DNA from: JANOZM01 sp031429355
GTDB lineage: Bacteria > Pseudomonadota > Gammaproteobacteria > Burkholderiales > Burkholderiaceae_E
Direction of reading: 5' to 3'
Assembly (NCBI GenBank): GCA_031429355.1
Contig: JANOZM010000002.1
Location: 1 to 64,000, forward strand
Length of the DNA stretch: 64,000 nucleotides
In this document: piece after piece, positions 53,218 to 63,047 of the stretch
Layout of the letters: the number at the start of each line of letters is the position of its first letter
How positions within the stretch are numbered: position 1 is the first letter of the stretch
Notes under the pieces: model-generated
Told to the model about the DNA's origin: nothing
Database searches by the model: none
Seen by the model: the letters and a program-made list of their open reading frames with translations, nothing else
Position numbers and translations under genes: made by a program

Positions 53218-53541
53218 TTAATAAGTAAATCGTTTTACTACCAGCGGTTTGCCATGTGGGGTTGTTTCGCCTGCAATGCGCCAAGCGTTGCGGTATTGCG
53301 TTAGCGCCATCGAAGGCACTAAGTCTTTGCTGACCAACAGTCGTTCTAGGGCGCGTGTCCAAGCCTGATAATACGCTTCATTGCCCGCGCAAGTCTCCAA
53401 CAATTCCTCGCTGACGGTTTGGGTCCATTCGCTTAAACCAATGGTGCGGCTTTCTAATAGGCTGACCACTAAACTAAAAATAGCCGCTTGCCAAGGTTCG
53501 TCAAAATGCGCGGGCGCTTCGGGTAACTCAGTTTCACGCAA
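53218..53541 (-). CDS. Nitrile hydratase accessory/activator protein
   Basis: A 107-residue protein for maturation or cobalt loading of nitrile hydratase. Family pattern: HFDEPWQAAIFSLVVSLLE, WTQTVSEELLETC and NEAYYQAWTRALERLLVSKDLV. The frame is open to 53700 but the part upstream overlaps the beta subunit and is poor; TTG 53541 is used, where GGGAA lies seven bases upstream and the start overlaps the beta stop by eight bases. Confidence 0.72.
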   Translation of the reverse strand: MRETELPEAPAHFDEPWQAAIFSLVVSLLESRTIGLSEWTQTVSEELLETCAGNEAYYQAWTRALERLLVSKDLVPSMALTQYRNAWRIAGETTPHGKPLVVKRFTY

Positions 53542-54271
53542 AATAAGGTTCCCAACAATCAACAAATACAGCGCTTGCTGTCGTGTGTTCGCCCCAAAGA
53601 TCGCTGGCTTTAAATTCGACGGTGTATAAATGATGCGCCACCGATCCAGCCGCATTGGGGTTACTGGCATCAAATTGCGAACTAACATCGGGGAACACAT
53701 GCGCGCCGTGCCACAACTGAATTACTCCTGATTTGCCGCGTGCATAACGGGGTAAGCGCGTGTGGCTGTTGGGGTTCATCACCAAGGTAGTAACGCGATC
53801 ACCAATCTTAAATTTTGGAGCGCTCGTTTCAGTTCGATTTGTGGGGCTACCTTTTGCTAAAGCGGCGGGCACTTGATCGACCTTTAAAATTTTTGCTACT
53901 TGTAGTGCTGCTTTTAATACCAAGCCAGTATTTAATTCTTGCTCAGTGACTAGGCCGCGTTGCAACATAAGCTTGCACAGCCCCGCATACCAAATTTCAA
54001 AATAGCCGCTGTTTAAATACTGTGGTGGCGGCATGCTTTCGCGGGCCGCGCGCGACTGATCGATATTCCATAACCCGCAGGCACCCATTGCTAGGGTAAT
54101 GGCTAACATGCGCTTTTCCCAATCACCATGAAACAAATTGGCTTGTTCCTCGGCAAGTTCGTTGGCTTGCGGAGTACTGCGAGGCTTGTTGCGTTGCTGT
54201 TTAATTTGCGGCGCGATTTCTGGAATCGGGCCAAAGCCTTGCATGCCGCCTAAATCGTGGGCTGTGTTCAT
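53534..54271 (-). CDS. nthB: Nitrile hydratase beta subunit
   Basis: A 245-residue structural subunit. Characteristic: MNTAHDLGGMQGFGPIP at the start, WEKRMLAITLAMGACGLWNIDQSRAARESMPPPQYL (split over about 51-86), YFEIWYAGLCKLML, KIGDRVTTLVMNPNSHTRLPRYARGKSG and VEFKASDLWGE. It shares ATGA with the alpha stop, the usual gene order alpha-beta-accessory for cobalt-type enzymes. Confidence 0.9.
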   Translation of the reverse strand: MNTAHDLGGMQGFGPIPEIAPQIKQQRNKPRSTPQANELAEEQANLFHGDWEKRMLAITLAMGACGLWNIDQSRAARESMPPPQYLNSGYFEIWYAGLCKLMLQRGLVTEQELNTGLVLKAALQVAKILKVDQVPAALAKGSPTNRTETSAPKFKIGDRVTTLVMNPNSHTRLPRYARGKSGVIQLWHGAHVFPDVSSQFDASNPNAAGSVAHHLYTVEFKASDLWGEHTTASAVFVDCWEPYFA

Positions 54272-54870
54272 GGCGTTACCGCTGCTAAAGTGGTGACACC
54301 AATCATGGCATCGCGCGTAACTAATCCAGCCAATTGCTCTTCGCCCCAGCCCTCAGTACCTGTTGGTCTGGTTGGCAACACTAAGTAACGCACTTCGGCG
54401 GTAGAGTCCCACACACGTACTTGCACTTCAGGCGGTAAAGAGCAGCCAAATTCATTCATGACACCTTTTGGATCGATGACGGCTTTGGCGCGAAACGCGG
54501 GCGATTTATACCAAACGGGCGGAATGCCCAACACGGGCCAAGGGTAGCAAGAACACAGGGTACACACCACCAAGTTATGCACCTGCGCGGTGTTCTCTAC
54601 GCACACCATATGTTCGCCTTGGCGGCCGGTAAAGCCTAACGATGCAATTGCATTGGTGGCGTCATCTAACAACCAAGTTTTAAACGTTGGGTCTACCCAA
54701 GATTTGGCAACGACCTGAGCACCATTGCGCGGGCCAATTTTGTTTTCGTAGGTGTCGATTAAAGCTTCTAGGGTGGCAGGTTCCACATAGCCTTTATCGA
54801 TTAACAAAGACTCTAAGGCTTTAACGCGAATTTCGATTTCGCTTAGGGTGTTGTTGTGGTTTCCGGACAT
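54268..54870 (-). CDS. nthA: Nitrile hydratase alpha subunit, cobalt type
   Basis: A 200-residue catalytic subunit converting nitriles to amides. The metal site is VCTLCSCYPWP with C103, C106 and C108: the Thr after the first Cys (CTLCSC rather than CSLCSC) is the mark of the Co(III) enzyme. Also GLVTRDAMIGV at the end and RVWDSTAEVRYLVLP. The ATG at 54870 is preferred; ATG 54918 is open upstream. No amidase or nitrile transporter adjoins, so the amide product must be processed by a distant gene. Confidence 0.92.
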   Translation of the reverse strand: MSGNHNNTLSEIEIRVKALESLLIDKGYVEPATLEALIDTYENKIGPRNGAQVVAKSWVDPTFKTWLLDDATNAIASLGFTGRQGEHMVCVENTAQVHNLVVCTLCSCYPWPVLGIPPVWYKSPAFRAKAVIDPKGVMNEFGCSLPPEVQVRVWDSTAEVRYLVLPTRPTGTEGWGEEQLAGLVTRDAMIGVTTLAAVTP

Positions 54871-55062
54871 GAGGTTTAATTGGCTTGAAATAGGTTTGTC
54901 ATTACAGGGTGCATGCAAATTTTGCCACGACTAAGGGGTTAAATTAGTGCCTAAAGTGGATGTTTGGAATTTAATCGATTCGAATTATGTGAAAAGTAGT
55001 TGTCTTTGCCGATTAAGTGGGATAAAATCCCACAATAGTTATACATCTAATGGTGAAAAAAC

Positions 55063-57159
55063 ATGAAAATCTTAATAAATTTAGGCAAAATTCGTTTACT
55101 AAGTAACTGGGTATCCAGCGGCAAAGCCTTAAGTTTCTGCAGTGCGGCCACGATTATCTTGTTGCACGGTTGCGGTAGCGGCACCTTGCCCCCAACACCG
55201 ATCGTTAATAACCCAGTCGACGAAAAAAGTATCGCTTTGGCCAAGCCAGGCGAGTTGGTTAGTTTTTACCAAGGCGTTTTGCGTAAACGCGCCGAACGCA
55301 ATGAATCGCAAGGCTTAATACCAACCTTGGCTTTAGCGGCCCCTGCATCGGGTGGTGATGCAACGGCTGCGCCAGTAGCAGTTAGTGGTACCAACGTACA
55401 AGAAGTCGGTGTCGATGAGGACGATTTGATTAAAAGTGACGGTAACCGAATTTTTGCGTTAACCCGCACGGCGGTTACAAATAGTCTGCCGACCAATCAG
55501 CTAGTGGCTTACACGCGCGGCGCAAACGGCTTGCCCGTTCAAGATGGCAGCTACAGTCTTGGCAGTGGTTATGGGGTAATTGGTATGCAGTTTGCAAAAC
55601 AAGCCAACACCTTAGCGATTATTAAAAGCGAATACAAACTTATTGCAAACGGTTCAAGTGCTCCACTGCCGCCAACATTAGGTGCTTCGTTGACCATTGC
55701 GCCTATTCCGGGTTATTCGCAAACACTAATCGACATCATTGGCGGGCAAACTAATTTACCTAAAAAGCAAAGCTTAACTATTGATGGTTCGTTGCTTGCA
55801 ACGCGTTTAGTTGGGAACACTTTATACATTGCAAGTACTTGGTGGCCCAGGTTGGCGGCTGATGTTTTGCCGGCAACCACTTCAGCGGCTGACCGTACAA
55901 CGGCTATTAATGCGTTAACTGCCAAAGACGTTTTGCCCACAATTTCAGTTGACGGCGCTACGCCGACCGAGCTGGTGTCGGAAACAGATTGCTTTTTGCA
56001 AACTAAAAATGCTTCAACGCAATTAGCATTAACGACGGTTGTTGCAATTCAATTAGATTCGCCAACACTTACGCGCACGGTTCGTTGTTTGTTGGGTGGT
56101 CAAGAAGCGTTTTACATGACACCTAACAGTGTGTACTTTGCAACGGCTAGATGGGACTATCCGTTAGTTAATGGAGTGGTTCAAACCAACACGTTTCCCG
56201 GCAATATTTTTACCGATATTCATAAATTTAGTTTGGCTGATAACACAATTAACTTTCGTGGCAGTGGCTCTGTTGATGGACATTTGGGCTGGGTAACAGC
56301 GCAAAAGGCTTACCGTTTTAGCGAATTTGAAGGTGCGTTGCGGGTGGTCACTTTTACAGGCACTTCAGGCTGGACTATGCCTGCTGTAATGACCACCGGT
56401 AGTTTGCCCACAACAGCAGCTTCTCCCGCAACACTTAGTATTTTAAAAGAAGGGCTTGATTCGAATGCAAAGGCCGCATTGGTGGTTCAGTCTAAATTGC
56501 CTAACAGTACGCGACCAGCGCCAATTGGCAAACCAAATGAGCAAGTCTATGCAGTGCGCTTTCAAGGAAGCAAGGGCTATGTTGTAACTTTTCGCCGAAC
56601 CGACCCATTGTATGTACTGGACTTAACTTCTACAACCGACCCAAAAATTGCAGGCGAGTTAAACATTACGGGTTTCTCTGATTATCTGTTGCCAGTGTCT
56701 AGCAATCTGTTGTTTGGAATCGGCAAAGATGCTGATGCAAACGGGGTTATTGGCGGGGTTAAGGTGGCCTTGTTTGATGTGACCAATATTAACCAGCCCA
56801 TCGAATTGACTTCACGGGTTTATGGTGATCGTTTTAGTGCAACTACGCAAGATTTTACAAACCATGGCGTTAACATGCTAACGGTTGGCAACACCGCGCG
56901 CATTGCATTGCCTATGCGCCTCACAAAAGTGGGCGCAAATGGGTTTGCTCAGGCGGATAGCCAAGCACTTCGTCGTTTTGAAATCAATACCGTTACCAAA
57001 TCGTTTGTTGAAAAGACTGCATTAGGGTTTGTCGAACTCAGCACGCTGTCGTCCGAACAACAGTGGGGCACCTACGATGTCTCGCGCGAGCGCAGTTTGC
57101 AAATTGACAATTCGATCTATTACTTAAGTGGTGGTAGGCTACAGGGCTACACATGGTAA
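55063..57159 (+). CDS. Beta-propeller domain lipoprotein (PF09826 type)
   Basis: A 698-residue lipoprotein: signal ATIILLHGC, lipobox Cys37. The diagnostic N-terminal motif of the family, TNVQEVGVDEDDLIKSDGNRI (split at about 110-130), is present. Later blocks KPNEQVYAVRFQGSKGYVVTFRRTDPLYVLDL, IAGELNITGFSDYLLPVSSNLLFGIGKDAD and KVALFDVTN belong to the same seven-bladed propeller. Family role unknown; often surface or periplasmic in bacteria and archaea. It is the first gene of a run reaching to tag. Confidence 0.85.
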   Translation: MKILINLGKIRLLSNWVSSGKALSFCSAATIILLHGCGSGTLPPTPIVNNPVDEKSIALAKPGELVSFYQGVLRKRAERNESQGLIPTLALAAPASGGDATAAPVAVSGTNVQEVGVDEDDLIKSDGNRIFALTRTAVTNSLPTNQLVAYTRGANGLPVQDGSYSLGSGYGVIGMQFAKQANTLAIIKSEYKLIANGSSAPLPPTLGASLTIAPIPGYSQTLIDIIGGQTNLPKKQSLTIDGSLLATRLVGNTLYIASTWWPRLAADVLPATTSAADRTTAINALTAKDVLPTISVDGATPTELVSETDCFLQTKNASTQLALTTVVAIQLDSPTLTRTVRCLLGGQEAFYMTPNSVYFATARWDYPLVNGVVQTNTFPGNIFTDIHKFSLADNTINFRGSGSVDGHLGWVTAQKAYRFSEFEGALRVVTFTGTSGWTMPAVMTTGSLPTTAASPATLSILKEGLDSNAKAALVVQSKLPNSTRPAPIGKPNEQVYAVRFQGSKGYVVTFRRTDPLYVLDLTSTTDPKIAGELNITGFSDYLLPVSSNLLFGIGKDADANGVIGGVKVALFDVTNINQPIELTSRVYGDRFSATTQDFTNHGVNMLTVGNTARIALPMRLTKVGANGFAQADSQALRRFEINTVTKSFVEKTALGFVELSTLSSEQQWGTYDVSRERSLQIDNSIYYLSGGRLQGYTW

Positions 57160-57172
57160 CTATGAGCGCCCT

Positions 57173-58360
57173 ATGTTTTCAACTTTGCAAGCCCGCCCCA
57201 CCGATGCCTTACTTGGTCTAATTACTGCGTTTAAAAACGATAGTCGCCCGCAAAAAATAGATGTAGGCGTTGGCGTGTATCGCGACGAGCAGGGCGCTAC
57301 CCCAGTGATGCGCGCAGTAAAAGCCGCAGAGACGCAATTGTTAGCCGCACAGCAAAGCAAAACCTATTTGGGCTTAGTGGGCGAGCCGTTGTTTAATTCG
57401 GCCATGAGCGATTTGGTGATGGGGCCGGTTGCCTCCTCGCTAGGCGAACGATTACGTTGTGTACAAACTGCGGGTGGGTGCGCTGCCTTGCGCGCGTTGT
57501 CTGACTTGATTGCAATTTGCAAACCGGACGCAACTGTTTGGGTAAGCACCCCAACTTGGATTAACCATATCCCGTTAGTGTCGGCCGCACGGCTAAAAAT
57601 TGCGCACTACCCCTATTTTAATGCGGTAACACAGCAAGTTGATTTTGCTGCTATGCGAGATTGTTTTGACAAACTCGGTCCTAACGATGTTGTGTTGTTA
57701 CACGGTGCCTGTCATAACCCTACGGGCGCCGATTTAACTGAAAAGCAGTGGGACGAAATTGCGCTAATTGCGCAAACCCGTGGCTTCTTGCCGTTTGTCG
57801 ATTTGGCCTATCAAGGCTTAGGTCGCGGCATGGACGAAGATGCCTATGCAGTGCGTAAGCTTGCCCAAATGGTGCCCGAAATGTTGGTGGCTGTTTCGTG
57901 TAGCAAATCGTTTGCGGTTTATCGCGAACGTGCCGGCCTTGCGATGGTGCTGGGAACAAACTCAATTGAGTCTAAAAATATGTTGGACCACATGCTTACC
58001 GCAATTCGTGGCAACTATTCGATGCCGCCCGATCACGGCGCTGCGTGTGTGCAAATGATTTTAAACGACCCGGTGTTGCGAACCGATTGGTCCGAAGAAT
58101 TAGCGTCGATGCGAGTACGAATTGCCCAGTTGCGTAAAGGATTAGCCGATGGACTTAATGAACGCCTAGGTAGCCAAGCCTACAGCTACATCGCCAACCA
58201 ATATGGAATGTTTTCATTACTAGGTTTAAGTAAAGCGCAAGTTACACGACTTCGCGAGGAATTTGGTATCTATATGCCTGACGATAGCCGCGCTAATATT
58301 GCGGGCTTAAAAGCGTCGCAAATTCCGACCTTTGTACAGGCCATTGCTGCTGTTAGCTAA
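57173..58360 (+). CDS. Aromatic/aspartate aminotransferase (TyrB/AspC family)
   Basis: A 395-residue PLP enzyme transferring amino groups between aspartate or aromatic amino acids and 2-oxoglutarate. Class I motif SCSKSFAVYRERAG places PLP on K245. Other blocks are VGVGVYRDEQGATPVMRAVKAAE, YLGLVGEPLFNSA, NPTGADLTEKQWDE and GMFSLLGLSKAQV. The ATG at 57173 is used instead of upstream frame starts within the preceding gene. Length is normal. Confidence 0.88.
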   Translation: MFSTLQARPTDALLGLITAFKNDSRPQKIDVGVGVYRDEQGATPVMRAVKAAETQLLAAQQSKTYLGLVGEPLFNSAMSDLVMGPVASSLGERLRCVQTAGGCAALRALSDLIAICKPDATVWVSTPTWINHIPLVSAARLKIAHYPYFNAVTQQVDFAAMRDCFDKLGPNDVVLLHGACHNPTGADLTEKQWDEIALIAQTRGFLPFVDLAYQGLGRGMDEDAYAVRKLAQMVPEMLVAVSCSKSFAVYRERAGLAMVLGTNSIESKNMLDHMLTAIRGNYSMPPDHGAACVQMILNDPVLRTDWSEELASMRVRIAQLRKGLADGLNERLGSQAYSYIANQYGMFSLLGLSKAQVTRLREEFGIYMPDDSRANIAGLKASQIPTFVQAIAAVS

Positions 58361-58431
58361 ACGTAGAGCTAAAAAGTAAATTCAACAATTACCAACAAGA
58401 AATACCAACAACAAGCGCAAGTAAATAAGCA

Positions 58432-59061
58432 ATGCAAATTAGTTTAATTAAACACGCCGACGGACAGCATCGTTGCGCCTGGTGCGGGCAGGGCGATGCT
58501 TTTGCCGATTACATTCATTACCATGATCATGAATGGGGGCGTCCTGTTAAAGACGATCGCTTGCTCTATGAAAAAATTGTTTTAGAAGGTTTTCAGGCTG
58601 GTTTAAGTTGGATTACCGTGCTGCGTAAGCGCGAGCGTTTTCGTAAAGTGTTTAAAAATTTCGACTTCGAAAAAGTGGCACGTTTTAGTGAAGCGGATGT
58701 GGAACAACTAGTACTTGATGTTGGCATTATTCGTCATCGCGGAAAAATAAATAGCGCCATTAATAACGCAAAAAAAGTGTGCGATTTAATTGATTCAAAA
58801 GGGCCGGGAGCCCTGACTAGACTAGTTTGGCTGCATCAACCGTTGGCCGCCGACAGGCCAATAAAAATCACACCCGAAGTAGCGGCTACGTTAACTCAAA
58901 GTGCAGCATCGGTGGCACTTTCAAAACAATTACGTAGCATGGGGTTTAGCTTCGTGGGGCCAACGACCATGTATGCGCTCATGCAATCTACAGGTCTAAT
59001 TAATGATCACTTAGAAGGTTGTAGCCACCAACAAACTTGCGATGAATTGCAACGTAATTAA
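58432..59061 (+). CDS. tag: DNA-3-methyladenine glycosylase I
   Basis: A 209-residue base-excision repair enzyme. The zinc-snap Cys/His pieces RCAWCG (about 14-19) and HLEGCSHQQTC near the end, plus HDHEWGRPVKDDRLLYEKIVLEGFQAGLSW with catalytic Glu, are diagnostic of Tag. It removes 3-methyladenine from alkylated DNA. The stop overlaps that of the convergent DUF418 gene in a TTAA. Confidence 0.93.
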   Translation: MQISLIKHADGQHRCAWCGQGDAFADYIHYHDHEWGRPVKDDRLLYEKIVLEGFQAGLSWITVLRKRERFRKVFKNFDFEKVARFSEADVEQLVLDVGIIRHRGKINSAINNAKKVCDLIDSKGPGALTRLVWLHQPLAADRPIKITPEVAATLTQSAASVALSKQLRSMGFSFVGPTTMYALMQSTGLINDHLEGCSHQQTCDELQRN

Positions 59062-60227
59062 GATGCACCAGCTTTTGAGAATTGGGTTACAAGACGCTCC
59101 AATGGCCCTTGCTTAAATTTAGCCATCCAAAAGTGCGCAAACAAGACATTAATTGCGACGACCGCGATGGAAACTCCAAAGACTTCGAACGCTGTTAACT
59201 TGTTAAAGTAGCCTAAGCCCCAAGCGGAAAAAAACACCGCAAATAAAACGGACTGACTTAGGTAAGTAGTTAAAGACATTGCGCCTAATGGACGTAACCA
59301 CGCCAGAGCGTTTTCACGGCGACTGCGTAATTGCCATGCCCACGTTATATAGGCTAGCGTTAGCAGCGGTGCAACTAACGAGTGGGCTACTGCGATAATT
59401 GAGGTGTAGCGCAACGAAAGCGCTAAATCGGTGCCTACTTGAACCGTTTCGTAAGCGTAAAACATGCAACCAAAGAGTGCAGGAATCCACAAAAATTTTC
59501 CGATGGATTGCCAGTATTTGTGGGCGAATGCTTGGGCACTTAACCAATCATGACGGGCCGCTAAAGTACCTAAGGCAAACATCAAAACGATCGAGCCTGA
59601 GTACAAAAAGATGCCCACAAACCAAGTCCCAATCCACATAGAAAAACGAGACCCAATAGTGTTGTGCCAGGCTGAGTTGCCGATGGTCTCGAATATTTTT
59701 AAAAACTCTGTATCTGTTGGCTGCAGCAGGGCAGGATTGCTAAAAGCAAACATCAAGCCCACAACCGTGGTAATGGCTAGCCAAGCGAAGGCTGTTTTAA
59801 GCACCTTGTTGCTAGTTTGTAATTGCCACCGTAATAGCACGAACCCTAAGCATGCATACACTGCCAAAATATCGCCAAAAAATAAAAAAACACCATGACA
59901 AACACCAAGGACGCCAAGTGCAATCAACCTGCGCTTAAAGCGTCGACGCGTTTCTAATTGATCTTTGTTTAGAATATATTGGCTAGAAAAGCCAAACAAA
60001 AATGAGAATAAAAGAAAGAACTTGCCTGATACGAGGCTTAGCAACAAAAAGACTGTGGCTTCTGATGCTTCGTTAATGTAGCTTTCGCGCGGGTAAAAGG
60101 CCGTATTAAAAGCAAAGGCTTGGGCGTTAACTAGCGCGATGCCGACCAAGGCAATACCGCGCAATTCGTCAACAAATAAATTGCGAGCATTAGTGTCTAA
60201 TTTTTGATCGGTATCAGAATCTTTAAT
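59058..60227 (-). CDS. DUF418-type membrane protein with no ordinary start codon
   Basis: A polytopic inner membrane protein of about 389 residues, ending in the DUF418 pattern FKQGPLERLVTQ. The family's N-terminal motif D-x-x-RG is NLFVDELRGIALVGIALVN. It lies upstream of the first TTG (60164), and no ATG or GTG is available between it and the preceding stop. The only rare start there is ATT at 60227, which overlaps the stop of the EAL gene upstream (ATTAA). Either it is translated from ATT by coupling, or the N-terminus is lost. From TTG the protein would be 368 residues. Confidence 0.7.
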   Translation of the reverse strand: MKDSDTDQKLDTNARNLFVDELRGIALVGIALVNAQAFAFNTAFYPRESYINEASEATVFLLLSLVSGKFFLLFSFLFGFSSQYILNKDQLETRRRFKRRLIALGVLGVCHGVFLFFGDILAVYACLGFVLLRWQLQTSNKVLKTAFAWLAITTVVGLMFAFSNPALLQPTDTEFLKIFETIGNSAWHNTIGSRFSMWIGTWFVGIFLYSGSIVLMFALGTLAARHDWLSAQAFAHKYWQSIGKFLWIPALFGCMFYAYETVQVGTDLALSLRYTSIIAVAHSLVAPLLTLAYITWAWQLRSRRENALAWLRPLGAMSLTTYLSQSVLFAVFFSAWGLGYFNKLTAFEVFGVSIAVVAINVLFAHFWMAKFKQGPLERLVTQFSKAGAS

Positions 60228-61509
60228 ATGCGGAGGCTTCTAAGACAGGCTTAGTTAATTTATTGTCGAACAAACTTTCAGTGAGGCTACGACGGCGAAC
60301 TTCCCAACGATTAATCCAAGCGGGAACTTCGTTTGCCGGCATCGGTTTAGCGATAAAATATCCTTGCCCGTACACGCAACCCAAGCTGGCTAGGAAATCC
60401 CAATCTTCACGGGTTTCGACACCCTCGGCAACTGTTGTGATGCCCAACTCTTTAGCCATTGTAATGCAAGCGCGCAAAATGGTGGACTTCGATTTACTTT
60501 TGCTCGCGCCTTGAACAAAGCCGATATCAATCTTTAATTCATTAAATGGTATGTCGCGCAGTTGCGCCAAGCTCGAATAGCCGGTACCAAAATCATCAAT
60601 CGACAAATCAATTTTTTGTAAACGTAAACGTGCTAGTGCAGCGACTGATGCTAATCGATCTGCAGCAAGTTTTGACTCGGTTACTTCAATGATTAAAAAT
60701 TCGGGTGCTAGACGAGCACGCTCTAATTGCTCAACAACAAATTGTGGGAACTTATTGTTGGCGAGGGATGTCGGTGAAATATTTACCGCGATGCGTACTT
60801 TGTACCCTAGGTCGTGCCAATGGCGCGTTTCCGAAAGTGCACCACGGGGACCAGCCATCATTTGACGAGTTAGGTCTTCCATCAAATTGGCATGCTCGGC
60901 TAATTCAATAAATTTCGCAGGCGCAATTAAACCGTCAGTTGGATGATTCCAGCGCAGCAAGGTTTCGAAACCAACAATCTGCCCAGTCTTTAATTCGACC
61001 TTAGGCTGGTAAAAATTTACCAGTTGATAATCATCAATCGCTTTTTTGAGTTCTTGTGCTGTGTAGTCTTTTTGGCGCTCAAAGAGCGCAGCACTTCTAG
61101 ATTCTTCAGTAGCGGCTTTGCCGTCGAGCAATCCGATGAGTGCCTCGGGTTGAATGGGTTTTTCCAGATAGCCCAATATTTGCAGCCGATAGCCGCTTGC
61201 CAGTTGGCGTGCAGATTGAAGTACACGTTTATCTTCACCGCTAATTAGAATGACCGAACCCAAAAAACCGAGCGTACCAAGTTGGCGAATAAATTCTACA
61301 CCGTCTAATTGAGGCATATGCAAATCGGTTATGACTAAACCAATTGCGTAAGGATCTTGCTTAATTTTAGCTAACGCCGCAGTCGGATCATCGAAAGTTT
61401 GGATATTAGAAACGCCAGCCATGTTGAGCTGTTTCGTAACCATTTTTAAAATGAACTGATCATCGTCAACCAGGATGGTTAGTCGTTCATTCGCAATTGT
61501 ATTCAGCAT
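60223..61509 (-). CDS. Response regulator with EAL cyclic-di-GMP phosphodiesterase
   Basis: A 428-residue two-domain signalling protein. The receiver domain (about 10-130) has the DDD acidic cluster, phospho-acceptor Asp in VITDLHMP and Lys in YLEKP. The EAL domain (about 155-400) has VGFETLLRW (Thr in place of the Ala of EALLRW), NISPTSLANN, IEVTESKL, DDFGTGYSSL, KIDIGFVQG and TTVAEGVET, all the metal and c-di-GMP ligands. It should lower c-di-GMP under control of an unlinked kinase. Confidence 0.9.
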   Translation of the reverse strand: MLNTIANERLTILVDDDQFILKMVTKQLNMAGVSNIQTFDDPTAALAKIKQDPYAIGLVITDLHMPQLDGVEFIRQLGTLGFLGSVILISGEDKRVLQSARQLASGYRLQILGYLEKPIQPEALIGLLDGKAATEESRSAALFERQKDYTAQELKKAIDDYQLVNFYQPKVELKTGQIVGFETLLRWNHPTDGLIAPAKFIELAEHANLMEDLTRQMMAGPRGALSETRHWHDLGYKVRIAVNISPTSLANNKFPQFVVEQLERARLAPEFLIIEVTESKLAADRLASVAALARLRLQKIDLSIDDFGTGYSSLAQLRDIPFNELKIDIGFVQGASKSKSKSTILRACITMAKELGITTVAEGVETREDWDFLASLGCVYGQGYFIAKPMPANEVPAWINRWEVRRRSLTESLFDNKLTKPVLEASAY

Positions 61510-61721
61510 TTCGATTCTCGTTTTGGCATAACTACGTTAACGACTAAGTTTTCTTTGCGTCGGGATTTTAGTAGTTTGCTTGAGTCGGGTACGCTCGGGG
61601 CTGCCGAGAAGACCAATGGTCGATTTAAGCGTCCCGTCCGGATCGTTCGAAGAAAAAACCATAATGAACAGCCTGTGAATAGACGGTCTTTTCATCAATG
61701 TTGAGGATAAATTGCTTGCCT

Positions 61722-63047
61722 TTATTTAAAGAGTACGCCCACCAATCCCAAGGAAATTACCGGAAAAACAAGTAACAAAATTAAGCGCAAAGCATCCCAA
61801 ATTAGAAATGGCACAACGCCCTTGTAAGTTTCGGACATTGGCACATCTTTTGCCAAATTGTTTACGACATAAACGTTTAAACCAACTGGCGGCGCAAGCA
61901 TTCCGATGCCCACAGTCATCAAAACCAAAATTCCAAACCAAATAGCTTTTGCTTCTCGCTCTAGCCCAAACAACTCCAATCCCATAATGGCGGGAAAAAT
62001 AACTGGAATGGTTAGTAGCAGCATTGAAAGCTCGTCCATAACGCAGCCCAACACCACATAAAGCAGCAGCACTAACAACACAATAAAAATGGGCGCAATT
62101 TGTAAATGCGACACCCAATCGGCCACCCGTGCAGGCATTTGTGTAAGTGCGAGCGCCGCGTTCATCATGTCGGCCCCCAAAAATATTACGAAGACCATGG
62201 CACTAGTTTCGGCTGTTGCCAGTAGCGCGGTTTGAACTTTTTGGTTATTTAATTCGCCTTTAAAAAAGCTAATGAAAAACGTTAGTACTGCGCCCACTGC
62301 AGCACCTTCGGTTGGCGAAAAAATACCGCCGTAAATACCACCAAACACAACTGTAAAAATGCCAACTATTGGCCAAATACTTAAGACTGCGTTAATTTTT
62401 TCTTGCGTCGTTGCTGGTTCGCTAGGAACCGCATACTCGGGTTTGAAACGGGCATACAAATAGACCACAACGCAGTAGCCAACCATAGCCAATAGACCAG
62501 GAATCATTGCGGCGGCAAATAGTTTACTAATGTTTTGCTCGGTAAAAATAGCGTAAACGACTAGGGGTACCGACGGTGGAATTAAAATACCCAATGTCCC
62601 ACCAGCTGCTAGCGTAGCAGTTGATAAACGCCCGTGATAGCCGCGTGCCTTCATTTGAGGATAAGCTACCTGGGTAATGGTTGCCGATGTGGCTACAGAC
62701 GAGCCACAGACGGCACCAAAGGCTGCTGCACTAAGGACTGATGCCATCGCTAAGCCGCCACGTATGTGTCCTACAACGGACGACGCTGCTTTAAACAAAG
62801 ACTGACTTAAGCCACCTTGCGTTGCTAAATTACCCATTAGCAAAAAAAGCGGAATGACCGATAGATCGTAGACGGTGAGGCGTGCAACGGCACTGCCTTT
62901 AATCAAATTAAGCATTGCCGATTGATTGCTAAGCGCCCAGTACCCCAGTGCGCCCGGAATAAACATGGCAGCTGCAATGGGAGTACGCAACGCCATTAGC
63001 ACCAGCATACCCGCAAACATTAGTAAACCGATTTCAGTGGGGCTCAT
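61722..63047 (-). CDS. dctM: TRAP transporter large permease subunit (DctM)
   Basis: A 441-residue, about 12-helix membrane protein of the TRAP uptake system. Signs: MSPTEIGLLMFAGMLVLMALRTPIAAAMF at the start, GTLGILIPPSVPLVVYAIFTEQNISKLF (about 125-152), MTVGIGMLAPPVGLNVYVVNNLA near the end. The frame extends into the DctQ gene, but ATG 63047 is proper and shares four bases with the DctQ stop. Confidence 0.93.
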   Translation of the reverse strand: MSPTEIGLLMFAGMLVLMALRTPIAAAMFIPGALGYWALSNQSAMLNLIKGSAVARLTVYDLSVIPLFLLMGNLATQGGLSQSLFKAASSVVGHIRGGLAMASVLSAAAFGAVCGSSVATSATITQVAYPQMKARGYHGRLSTATLAAGGTLGILIPPSVPLVVYAIFTEQNISKLFAAAMIPGLLAMVGYCVVVYLYARFKPEYAVPSEPATTQEKINAVLSIWPIVGIFTVVFGGIYGGIFSPTEGAAVGAVLTFFISFFKGELNNQKVQTALLATAETSAMVFVIFLGADMMNAALALTQMPARVADWVSHLQIAPIFIVLLVLLLYVVLGCVMDELSMLLLTIPVIFPAIMGLELFGLEREAKAIWFGILVLMTVGIGMLAPPVGLNVYVVNNLAKDVPMSETYKGVVPFLIWDALRLILLLVFPVISLGLVGVLFK

